From Thinopyrum elongatum (taxonomy: Eukaryota > Streptophyta > Magnoliopsida > Poales > Poaceae): a DNA stretch of 64,000 nucleotides. Location: positions 368,013,105-368,077,104 of the forward strand of contig CM022297.1 in NCBI GenBank assembly GCA_011799875.1, in the 5' to 3' direction. The notes below the pieces were generated by a model that saw only the letters and a list, made by a program, of their open reading frames with translations, ran no database searches and was not told the origin of the DNA. The translations under genes were made by a program, and so were the position numbers. Positions 54,812-64,000 of the stretch are shown piece after piece; the first letter of the stretch is position 1; the number at the start of each line of letters is the position of its first letter.

Positions 54812-54961
54812 CCATTTGAATTGGTGATGGAAAAATCTGGAGTGAAAACAAGGTCTTCAGAGCAGACAATGCTACCTGCTGAAGCAGATATCTTGCTGGT
54901 TACAGATAGCTCCTCAGAGGAGGATTCAGAGACAGATGACCAGTCCTATTTCCCCCCTGAG
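54812..54961 (+). CDS. Exon F of the CACTA-borne gene (duplicate of exon E)
   Basis: 150 bp, phase 0 at both ends (GCATCAG|CC ... CCTGAG|GT), 493 bp downstream of exon E. It reads PFELVMEKSGVKTRSSEQTM and the same acidic end. Its flanking introns are also similar to those of exon E, so the duplication took in intron as well. Confidence 0.6.
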
Positions 54962-55576
54962 GTGTATGCTCAAACTTGGCAGGGTTATATTACTCATATC
55001 ATGCATATGTTGTCTTGCAATGCTTAGTTTACATCATATACACAATATTGAATGCCATCTGCTTAGTTACACATCATATATGCGATTGCTCTCTGCTTAC
55101 TTGCTTAGCATATAAATCATATATTTGAATTATATCATGCCATGATGTTTACATAGACAACATGTACCTGAATTATGGCATGTCGACCCATTTTCTAAAG
55201 ACATGATATAGTTATATCATCTCATCCTGTTTACATAGTCATCATATTTTGAATTATGTCATTCTATCCGCGAATTATATCATGCCATCATGTTTCCATC
55301 GACGGCATGTATGTGAATTATGGCATGCCAACTACTTTAATAGACACATCGTATAGTTATATCATGTTATCCTGTTTACATAGTCATCATATTTTGAAGT
55401 ATGTCATTCTGTCCTGTTTAGTTAGCCATCATATATGTGAAATTGTGTCATGCTATCCTGTTTGGTTAGACAACATAAATGTGAAGTATTTCATGCCCTG
55501 TTTTCTTCCCTACTATCCATTGCACCTTGTCTATCATACAATGTCTGTACATTCAATTACTTTTCTTGTTTATCAG

Positions 55577-55933
55577 CCATTTGAATTGGAGGGGGTGATG
55601 GCAGTATCTATGGGAGTAAAAACACGGTCTTCAGAAAAGATAGTGCTACCCGTCGATGCAGATAGAACCACGGTTGTACTTGCCCAAGAACCGGCCCCAC
55701 CACATATAACCCAGACTCACGCAGATTGTACCCCTACCCAGTTGGACAGAGAACCAGCTACACCCCTTCCAACCCCAGCAGATAGTGACCCAGTTCCAGT
55801 TGACACATCACCGTCTCCACCACAGAGCACCCAAACACGAGCAGTTAGTAAGGCAACTACAGTGCCCAAAGCACGAGGACCACCACTCCGAACCCCAAGT
55901 CAATGCTTAAAGCAGAAGAAGAATTGTTCTTAG
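55577..55933 (+). CDS. Exon G of the CACTA-borne gene
   Basis: Starts after TTTATCAG (55576), phase 0, as PFELEGVMAVSMGVKTRSSE, a third relative of the E/F start, then turns into a proline/threonine-rich stretch (ADSDPVPVDTSPSPPQSTQT) and a basic end (LKQKKNCS). The last codon is TAG (55931-55933) and is followed at once by GTCAGG, a usable donor. So the stop sits exactly at the exon edge. The gene may end here, or a CAG or AAG became TAG. Confidence 0.5.
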   Translation, partial: PFELEGVMAVSMGVKTRSSEKIVLPVDADRTTVVLAQEPAPPHITQTHADCTPTQLDREPATPLPTPADSDPVPVDTSPSPPQSTQTRAVSKATTVPKARGPPLRTPSQCLKQKKNCS

Positions 55934-56414
55934 GTCAGGTTCCATAGCTATGGTTCATACTCCTTTGCTCTTGCATCACTGTATTTACCCATAACAACTA
56001 ATTCCAAATTTGAAGGATGCAATTGAAAATCCAATGGTGCAACATGTATTTTTTAAACCTGTTTCTTTAACTGGTTTGCTGTTGTAACTTGCTCTATGTT
56101 GATTTCAGTTTCAATTGAATAAACAGTTATGTTCTCATGCCATGGACATTACAAGTGTTGTTAGTGCTGTGTAGTTTCCCACATTTATATTCTGTCTATG
56201 CAGCTTTGTCTTAAACAGATATGATTTGAACTGTCTCTATCGTGATTTGGCAACATAAACTAGAATGATATAGACCATACAGTGACCATGGTGCATAGAT
56301 ATATGTTTGTTTCATGCTGTTATCCTATCCACCTTTCTACTGAACTGGTTTACCAAAATGAGTTTCATATACAACATGGTAAACCTGTGATGTGTCTGCT
56401 TGTTTCTCTTTTAG

Positions 56415-56852
56415 AATGCGGACAAAATATTGGAGAAGAGTACTCCATTATGCAATGTTAAAGGAAGTAATGCAGATAAGGTTTAAGATAGTGAGACATC
56501 CCTGTTGGTCTCCAAGAAAGCTGATAAAAACTATCTTGAAGACAGTGAGACAACCGCAAAGACCTGTCTTGATGTAGTGTTCGAGTTACTGGCCACTATT
56601 GCTGGCACAAGCTCTTCGAACTCGCTGCCTGAATCAGTTCGGCTTTTGGAGTCTCAACTTCAAGTTGAAAGACATCGATCATATGTGTTGCGACAAGAAG
56701 CCGAAGGACTGAGGAAGTCCCTGCAGAATTTAGATGCATACTTTCTGGTGCAACAGCAAGCGCTAGAGGATTTAAGCGCCAAACAAGAGAAAGCTAATAA
56801 GCTTGCTAAGCGTCTTGCTAGCATGGTGGATACCCAGGATATTGTTTCTTGA
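56415..56852 (+). pseudogene. Exon H of the CACTA-borne gene (coiled coil)
   Basis: From TCTTTTAG|AA (56414), phase 0, 146 codons to TGA at 56850-56852, with one in-frame TAA at 56484-56486. It reads NADKILEKSTPLCNV, then after the stop KKADKNYLEDSETTAKTCLD, followed by a helical part: SVRLLESQLQVERHRSYVLR, EAEGLRKSLQ and LEDLSAKQEKANKLAKRL, a likely coiled coil. The part after the stop is well kept, suggesting the TAA is recent or that translation once started downstream. Confidence 0.5.
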
Positions 56853-57139
56853 GCTCTTGTGAAGTGGTTTCAGTTATGGACTTGTTTTGCTGCGGCGTTT
56901 ATTTGCACTGGTCGCCAACTTTGACAACCAGTGTATGTAATATGCTGCTTTGTTCCCCATATTTGCACTAGTGGCGAACTTTGATGCCCAGTGGATGTAA
57001 TATGTGTAATAGCCATAATAACCTAGCGTAAGTTGCTTGCTTATTTATTTCTTTGTTGTCTTGTTTATTTGTAGTCAGTGCAGTTCTTTTTCCGTGGTTT
57101 GCTAGTGGTCGGAAATAACCTATATTTTAAAACTAGACC
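56853..57139. other. 3' flank of the CACTA gene
   Basis: Probable 3' UTR. A near-duplicate pair of about 65 bp (TTTGCACTGGTCGCCAACTT near 56898 and TTTGCACTAGTGGCGAACTT near 56960) is followed each time by GATGTAATATG- or TATGTAATATG-like sequence. Confidence 0.5.
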
Positions 57140-57965
57140 ACAATAACCATGGGCAACATACAGACCGTTGCCACCATGGTCCTGCTATCTGCTCTAGTGA
57201 CCATGGGCCTCCTACGGGCCTTCTACGGGCCGTAGAATCAATGGGCCTTCTACGGTCCGTATGATCTATTGGCCAAACATGGGCCAATAATGGACCGCAT
57301 TGTGGGCCGAAACGGGCTAGAGTGAGAATCGTCCGTTCATGGGCCGACCATAACGGGCTGTTAACAGGCCGATGAGTATAACGGGCTTAATTCTATCCAC
57401 AGGCATAATAGGCCATTAATGGGCTGTATTTGATGATGCTATGAAAATGGCCCAACGGATTAACGGGCCCCAAGCGGGCCAACTTTAACCAGGGGCTGAA
57501 TTTAGCCCACAACCAGAACAGGCCACTAACGGACCATAAGTAATCGATTGCTGCAAATCAGCCCAAGAATAAATGGGCCCTTAGAAGGCCGAAAGATAAC
57601 ACGGACTGGAAATGGCCCAACGGAATAATGGGCATAAAGCGATATATTGTTCATTATGGGCCAGTTTCACCACGGGCCGTTAGTGGGCCAAGAGTTACAC
57701 ACGGCCTTATATGGGCCGAAAGATGTCATGGGCCATACATGGGCCGAAAGTTACAACGGGCTAAAATCATATTGGACGGCCCAAATGACGCTACTGGGCC
57801 TAATTCGGATAGGCCATAATGGGCCGTGTGTTAGCGGGCTGTAAATGGGCTATATGCGAACAGGCCGTTAATAGGCTTTCAGTGGGCTGGGCCGTTACCT
57901 TTTGACCAGGTCAAATGGGCCGGCCTTTTGACCTGAATGGGCCACTGTTGGACCGAGCCACGTGT
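57140..57965. repeat. Subterminal GGGCC repeats of the CACTA element
   Basis: Dozens of ATGGGCC, CGGGCC or GGGCCGAAA words, on average every 20-30 bp, in both orientations. Such short clustered motifs near a CACTA end are where the transposase-associated DNA-binding protein acts in well-studied elements. Confidence 0.7.
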
Positions 57966-58169
57966 CGACGTATCATAGGCGCATCCCGTCCATTCGTTGG
58001 ATGATATCTGTCCCAACGCTGAGCCGACACGTGGATCCGCCGGCGAATGAGAATTTTGCACGTGGAAAATCCGCATTGGTCGTTGCTGTTAACGGGTTAT
58101 CGGATCCAAAACCAGACCTGATAGCTTAACGGCTACCAGTTATGGTGGATGCCACGTGTCGGTTACCCT

Positions 58170-58345
58170 TGACAAAAGCACTTCCATGACGCGTCATTTA
58201 TCGTCATGGAAGTGAACACTTCCATGATAACAATTTTGGTATTGTCATGGAACACTTCTACGACAGCACATGTATGACTATCTTGATTCTGTCATAAAAT
58301 CGTCATGGATGTACATGCATGACAGAAAACATGACCTACTGTGAC
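58170..58345. repeat. Palindromic TCCATGAC repeats near the CACTA terminus
   Basis: TCCATGAC or its complement GTCATGGA occurs several times; CACTTCCATGACG (from about 58177) faces CGTCATGGAAGTG as a hairpin. Confidence 0.7.
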
Positions 58346-58358
58346 AAACACGTATCAT

Positions 58359-58382
58359 CACGAAAGTGGTTTTTTTGTAGTG
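58359..58382 (-). other. CACTA terminal inverted repeat
   Basis: Minus-strand CACTACAAAAAAACCACTTTCGTG. The CACTA start defines the superfamily. Confidence 0.8.
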
Positions 58383-58865
58383 TGTATATCATGCTCTTCT
58401 TTTCCTTGGGAAGGATATACACCTAATACATGTGTATAATCACATTTTCCTTTCCATTCGTCTGTTTAACCTTTCTTGTGATCAATATGATCTGAGCAGT
58501 GATAATTCCCTGCGTATGTAAACACCTCGGTGTACGATGCTGTCAATATGACCCTATTACTATTGTTGATGACATTCCGGTAACCCTCGGTGGACGAGAA
58601 CTTTGCCTATTGATTCCTCCAAGGTCACCTTGACGGTTACATTGAGTGGGAATCCATACGAGGGTGATTCCTCGGATTCCCCCTTGATGTTATGACACAC
58701 TGTTACCCTAACTTTACCCCAGAACCATGTTAAAGTCAGGTCGGCCCCAAGGGGTACCCGCGAGAAATGTGAAGTCGGGTTGACCATGAGGGTACCTGCG
58801 AGAGATGTGAAGTCGGGTTGACCGTGAGGGTACATGCGAGTTAATTACGCGGCACGGCCGGGCAT
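58383..58865 (-). repeat. Inverted fragment related to the chromovirus LTR
   Basis: The minus strand carries AACATCAAGGG, GGAATCCGAGG, ATCACCCTCG and CCCACTCAATGTAACCGTCA in the same order as plus-strand 1290-1350 of the chromovirus LTR, but diverged. It also has three tandem copies of about 38 bp (GAAATGTGAAGTCGGGTTGAC type) at 58745-58840. An old fragment of the same or a sister family. Confidence 0.6.
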
Positions 58866-60451
58866 TGATACGTCTCCAACGTATCTATAATTTTTGATTG
58901 TTCCATGCTATTATATTATCTATCTTGGATGTTTTATATGCATTTTGGTACTATTTTATATCATTTTTTGGGACTAACCTATTAACCTAGTGCCCAGTGC
59001 CAGTTGCTATTTTTTCCTTGTTTTTGACTTTTTCAGAAACGAATATTAAACGGAGACCAAATGGAATAAAACTTTCCCGATGATTTTTCTTGGACCAGAA
59101 GACACCCACGAGGCTTGGAGAGGGGGCTAGAAGAGTCCCGAGGAGGCCACAAGCCGTGAGGCCGCGCCCTAGGGGGAGGGGGCACGCCCCCTTGGCTTGT
59201 GGGCCCCTCGGAGGTCCTCTAACCCTAACTCCGGCTCTATATATTCTCAAATAATCCCAAAACATCAGAAGCGTCCAGAAAAATAGTTTTCCGCCGCCGC
59301 AAGCTTCTGTTCTCGTGAGATCCATCTTGGGGCCTTTTCCAGCGATCTGCCGGAGGGGGATTCGATCATGGAGGGCTTCTACATCAACCTTGTTGCCCTA
59401 CCGATGATGTGTGAGTAGTTTACCACAGACCTATGGGTCCATAGCTAGTAGCTAGATGGCTTCTTCTCTCTCTTTGATCTTCAATACCATGTTCTACCTG
59501 ATGTTCTTGGAGTTCTATTCGATGTAATCTTCTTTTGCGATGTGTTTGTTGAGATCCGATGAATTATGGATTTATGATCAGATTATCTATGAATATTATT
59601 TGAGTCTTCTCTGAACTCTTTTATGCATGATTTAAATAGCTTTGTATTTCTCTCTGATTTATTGATTTGGTTTGGCCAACTAGATTGATCTATCTTGCCA
59701 TGGGAGAGGTGCTTTGTGATGGGTTCAATCTTGCGGTGTGCTCACCCAGTGACATAGTAGGGGTAGCGAGGCACGTATTGTATTGTTGCCATTAAGGAGA
59801 AAAAGATGGGGTTTATATTATATTGCTTGAGTTTATCCCTCTACATCATGTCATCTTGCTTAAAGCGTTACTCTGTTCTTATGAACTTAATACTCTAGAT
59901 GCAGGCAGGAGTCAGTCGATGCGTGGACTAATAGTAGTAGATGCAGAATCGTTTCGGTCTACTTGTCATGGACATGTTGCCTATATTCATGATCATTGCC
60001 TTAGATATCGTCATAACTATGCGCTTTTCTATCTATTTCTCAACAGTAATTTGTTCACCCACCGTATGTTTTCTTTCAAGAGAGAAGCCTCTAGTGAAAC
60101 CTATGGCCCCCGGGTCTTTTCCATCATATATTTTCAGATCTATAAAACCAAAAACCCAAAATACCTTGCTGCAATTTATTTATATTTACTTTATTTTACC
60201 TTTTAGTTATCTTTTATATCTATCTCTATTAGATCTCATCCTTGCAAGTAACCGTGAAGGGATTGACAACCCCTTTGTCGCGTTGGGTGCAAGTGTTTGA
60301 TTGTTTGTGCAGGTGCATCTATTGGAGACATGCTTGTTCCTCCTACTGGATTGATACCTTGGTTCTCAACTGAGGGAAATACTTATCTCTACTTTGCTGC
60401 ATCACCCTTTCCTCTTCAAGGGAAAAACCAACGCAAGCTCAAGAAGTAGCA
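58866..60451 (+). repeat. 5' LTR of the Athila-like element (about 1586 bp)
   Basis: Starts TGATACGTCT at 58866 and probably ends AAGAAGTAGCA at 60451. The end was chosen by the CA just before the primer site, so it is less certain than the start. Confidence 0.75.
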
Positions 60452-60462
60452 GGAAGAATTTC

Positions 60463-60480
60463 TGGCGCCGTTGCCGGGGA
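60463..60480 (+). other. Primer-binding site, tRNA-Asp
   Basis: TGGCGCCGTTGCCGGGGA, complementary to the 3' end of plant tRNA-Asp, 11 bases after the LTR. Confidence 0.9.
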
Positions 60481-60689
60481 GGATACACATCAAGCCTACC
60501 AAGTACCTATCATAAACTCTCATCTCTTGCATTTACATTATTTGCCATTTGCCTCTCGTTTTCCTGTCCCCCACTTCTAAAATGTCTTGAGAAAAACACA
60601 AAAATATTTGCCTTTTTATTCGCCTTCTTTTGTTCACCTTTTTGTTTGCTTTTTGCTTGCTTGTGTGCTAGATTGTTTGCTTAGTCATC

Positions 60690-61504
60690 ATGGCTAGCTC
60701 CTCTATCATGGTTGATACCCCTGAAAGCGAAGTTCTGAATTTTAAACAAAGGGGTGGGGAGAATTTAAAAGATGTTTGGTATAGAATTTGCAATGCTGAA
60801 AATAGATCTACTCGCAAGCAATCCACTACTGTTCTTCTTCAAATTTTTTTGTGGGTGTTACTACTTGGTATAGATATGTGCTAGATACCATCACTGGGGG
60901 TAATTTCTTGAGTAGTCACCCAATGGATGCTTACAGTGCTATGATAAATTTAGTAGGATCACCACCACTTATGGTTAATGAAACAATTTTAACCTTGGAA
61001 CATGTTATGCAAAGGCTTGATATTATTGAAAATAAAATTTCTACCATAGAGATTATTGAGAATTTGGATAAAAAGATCCATAATCACATTACCCAACTTG
61101 GATCAAAAGTAGGGGCCACTTTGAAAAACTTTAAGGAAAAAGAACCCATAGTTAATGAGAAAATTGAGCAAGGATCTACTAGAATCGATAAGATAGAAGA
61201 AATTGTTACCAATTTGGGTTCCGCCTTTGCCGCTGTTAAAACTACTCCAAAATTTCCTCCTACTAAAGCTACTAAGTTTATTTATGTTCCTAAGAATAAG
61301 GGTGAATCATCTAGTAAAGGAGAAGAAGATCTTAAGATGATAAGTATTTGCCCTAGCATTATTAATATTATAAAGAAACCGGTTGCCACAAACAAGTTTC
61401 TTGATCTTTTACCTAGGAGCATGACCTTCAGCAAACCTAATAAAATTCTTAGGGAGCGTGGGTGTGTAATTGATGAATTAAATACCAAAGATGACAATAC
61501 TTAG
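60690..61504 (+). pseudogene. Gag-like gene of the Athila-like element
   Basis: Frame 1 from 60690 starts MASSSIMVDTPESEVLNFKQ and WYRICNAENRSTRKQ. At a T7 run (60844-60850) the frame shifts and continues as TTWYRYVLDTITGGNFL, AMINLVGSPPLM, then a charged, helical region with KISTIEIIENLDKK. It ends at TAG 61502-61504 with DELNTKDDNT. There is no zinc knuckle, so it is a shortened gag. One base missing or extra in the T run would restore a single frame, so this may be a sequencing error. Confidence 0.7.
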
Positions 61505-64000
61505 ATCTATTGCATTATGCCTAGCTAGGGGCGTTAAACAATAGCGCTTGTTGGGAGGCAACCCAATTTTTATTTTGTGTTTTTGTTTTTGTTCCCGTTC
61601 TTGAATAAATACACATTATTAATTCTGTAGTAATTGTGTTTTAGTGTTTTATTTAGTGTTTGAGCCAAGACATTTGGGATGGTCTATGGTGATAGTTGAT
61701 TTGATCTTGCTGAAAAAGAGAAACTTTTGCACCCAGTAAAATAATTTTAGAAATTCACAGAAATGTGATTTTGATCTGATTCGTTTTGCAAAAAATTTAT
61801 ATACAAATTTCCTAGGTTTTCCTAATTTTTCAGAATTTTTGGAGTAATAGAAGTATACGAAGTTTCCAGATTGCTACAGACTGTTCTGTTTTTGACAGAT
61901 TCTGTTTTCTTTGTGTTGTTCTCTTATTTTGATGAATCTATGGGTAGTATCGGGGGATATGAACCATGGAGAAGTTGGAATACAGTAGATATAACATCAA
62001 TATAAATTTATAATGAGTTCACAACTGTATCTAAAGTGGTGATTTTCTTTTCTTATACTAACGGAGCTCATGAGTATTTTGTTGAGTTTTATGTTGTGAA
62101 GTTTTCAAGTTTTGGGTAAACTTTTGATGGACAATGGAATAAGGAGTGGAAAGAGCCTAAGCTTGGGGGTGCCCAAGGCACCCCAAGGTAAAATTCAAGG
62201 ATAACCAAGCATCTAAGCTTGGGGATGCCCCGGATGGCATCCCCTCTTTTGTCTTCAATCCATCGGTAAATTACTTGAGGCTATATTTTTATTCACTACA
62301 TGATATGTGTTTTCCTTGGAGCGTCTTGTGATATATGGGTCTTTACTTTATTTTTCTTTTTAGTTTTCCAAAATCATCCTTTCAATACACACCTTTTGAG
62401 AGGGACACACATTAATCATGAATTTATTAGAATACTCTATGTGCTTCACTTATATCTTTTGAGCTAGGCAGTTGCTCTAGTGCTTCACTTATATGTTTTT
62501 AGAGCACATCAGTGGTTTTATTTTATAGAAATTGATGAACTCTCATGCTTCACTTATATTATTTTGTGAGTCTTGAAAATAGTATGGCAATTGGTTTAGG
62601 TTATGAATTTAGTCCTAATATGATAGACATTCAAGAGGATATAATAAAAACTTTCATAAAGATCATTGAATATATGAGAAGTTTGATTCCTTGCATTTGT
62701 TTTGAGATATAAAAATGGTGATATTAGAGTTATGCTAGTTGGTAATTGTGGTTGAGTAATAATACTTGTGTTAAAGTTTGTGATTCACGAAGCATGCACG
62801 TATGGTGAACCGTTATGTGATGAAGTCGGAGCATGATTTATTTCTTGATTGTCTTCCTTACGAGTGGCGGTCGGGGACGAGCGATGGTATTTTCCTACCA
62901 ATCTATCCCCCTAGGAGCATGTGTATTAGTACTTTGTTTCAAGGGCTAATAAATTTTTGCAATAAGTATGTGAGTTCTTTATGACTAATGTTGAGTCCAT
63001 GGATTATACGCACTCTTACCCTTCCACCATTGTTAGCCTCTCTAGTACCGTGCAACTTTCGCCGGTGCATTAAACCCACCATATACCCTTCCTCAAAACA
63101 GCCACCATACCTACCTATTATGGCATTTCCATAGCCATTTCGAGATATATTGCCATGCAACTTCCATCGTTCCGTTTATTATGACACATACCATCATTGT
63201 CATGTTGTTCTCATATGCATGAGGCATTCATATAGAGTCATATCTTTGTTCTAGTATCGAGTTGTAATTCTTGAGTTGTAAGTAAATAAAAGTGTGATGA
63301 TCATCATTATTAGAGCATTGTCCCATGTGAGGAAACAAAAAATAATAAAGAAAAGAGAAAACAAGGGAGAAAAAAGGAGGCCAAAGAGCCCAAAAGAAAA
63401 AATGAGAGAAAAAGAGAGAAGGGACAATGTTACTATCCTTTTTCCACACTTATGCTTCAAAGTAGCACCATGTTCTTCATGATAGAGAGTCTCCTATTTT
63501 GTCACTTTCATATACTACTAGTGGGAATTTTTCATTATAGAACTTGGCTTGTATATTCCAATGATGGGCTTCCTCAAATTGCCCTAGGTCTTCGTGAGCA
63601 AGCAAGTTGGATGCACACCCACTTAGTTTTCTTTTGAACTTTCATACCCTTATAGCTCTAGTGCATCCGTTGCATGGCAATCCCTACTCACTTGCATCGA
63701 TATCAATTGATGGGCATCTTCATAGCCCATTAATTTGCCTAGTTGATGTGAGACTATCTTCCTTTTTGTCTTCTCCACACAACCTCCACCATATTCTATT
63801 CCACCTATAGTGCTATATCCATGGCTAACGCTCATGTATTGCGTGAAAGTTGAAAAAGCTTTAGAACATTAAAAGTATGAAAACAATTGCTTGGCTTGTC
63901 ATCGGGGTTGTGCATGATAAAATACTTTGTGTGATGAAGATGGAGCATGACCAGCCTATATGATTTTGTAGGGATAACTTTCTTTGGCCATGATATTTTG
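61505..64000. other. Non-coding interior of the Athila-like element
   Basis: No protease, RT or integrase can be seen in the visible 2.5 kb, suggesting a non-autonomous element or a long untranslated spacer. It contains two hairpins and, at 63330-63425, a long A/G-rich stretch. Confidence 0.6.
62162..62244 (+). other. Pair of hairpins in the Athila-like interior
   Basis: First: CTTGGGGGTGCC, loop CAA, GGCACCCCAAG (62162-62187). Second: GGGGATGCC, loop CCGGAT, GGCATCCCC (62221-62244). Both are G/C-rich and near-perfect and lie in the same short interval. Confidence 0.75.

Larger units (their letters stand above)
52380..58382 (+). mobile_element. Right part of the CACTA transposon, with its 3' terminus
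   Basis: Ends ...GTTTTTTTGTAGTG at 58382, the reverse complement of a CACTACAAAAAAAC terminus, preceded by subterminal repeats. It carries the rest of exon B and exons C to H. No transposase was seen, so it is probably a non-autonomous CACTA element. A possible 3-bp target duplication (TGT, 58383-58385) cannot be checked without the other end. Confidence 0.75.
58866..64000 (+). mobile_element. Athila-like gypsy element, 5' part (runs off the right edge)
   Basis: 5' LTR, tRNA-Asp primer site and a gag-like gene on the plus strand, then long non-coding DNA with no pol before the window ends. The LTR start TGATACGTCTCCAACG and the interior words (GGGCGTTAAACAATAGCGC) are familiar from abundant Triticeae Athila-type elements; I am unsure of the family name. 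Possible target duplication GGCAT (58861-58865); the other end is not visible. Confidence 0.8.

Noticed and set aside
63294..63482. Lys/Arg/Glu-rich 62-codon frame
   Set aside because: A purine-rich tract in retroelement DNA; composition alone explains it.

Overview
The window is nuclear DNA of a large-genome Triticeae grass (wheat, goat-grass, barley or rye group). Grounds: almost all of it is nested LTR retrotransposons of types common in that tribe. These are a chromodomain Ty3/gypsy element with LTRs of about 4.1 kb, a BARE1/WIS/Angela-like Ty1/copia element, a Tat-type gypsy element carrying an antisense spliced gene, and an Athila-like element with a tRNA-Asp primer site. There is also a CACTA DNA transposon, and only about 7 kb of gene-bearing DNA. 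Species and chromosome cannot be told from the sequence alone.

Layout. 1-14167: a minus-strand chromovirus; its 3' LTR (1-3867) is cut by the window edge, its pol and gag (3904-8305) are broken, and its 5' LTR is 8927-14167. That LTR holds an odd 1.14-kb C-rich block (about 10985-12126) absent from its partner. 14168-15215: the 3' part of another LTR. 15216-22500: low-copy DNA with a WRN-type 3'-5' exonuclease gene (16517-17134, with a further open tail after an in-frame TAG), a minus-strand coiled-coil gene with a TATA box and one internal stop (18976-18269), a minus-strand gene remnant (20071-19598), an inverted-repeat element and a MITE. About 23090-58382: a CACTA transposon whose own gene is split by a 28.2-kb Tat-type retrotransposon (24176-52379). 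The Tat element was itself hit twice: a copia element in its left LTR (24425-32933, target duplication CCATT) and a pol-less gypsy element (33711-39752, target duplication GCTGC). 58383-58865: an inverted fragment related to the chromovirus LTR. 58866-64000: the 5' LTR and gag-like start of an Athila-like element that runs off the right edge.

How the parts work together. The retroelement genes encode gag, protease, reverse transcriptase, RNase H and integrase, and every copy is disabled by stops, frameshifts or catalytic substitutions. Only the exonuclease and the coiled-coil gene look like ordinary host genes. The most unusual structure is the CACTA-borne gene. When the 28.2-kb insertion is removed on paper, its exon B reads through in frame and becomes a paralogue of exons A and C. 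Exons E and F are a second duplicated pair, exactly 150 bp each. Intron phases are consistent through the model (phase 1 after A, B, C; phase 0 after D, E, F). I do not recognise the encoded protein. All boundaries were read by eye; no alignment or database search was run.
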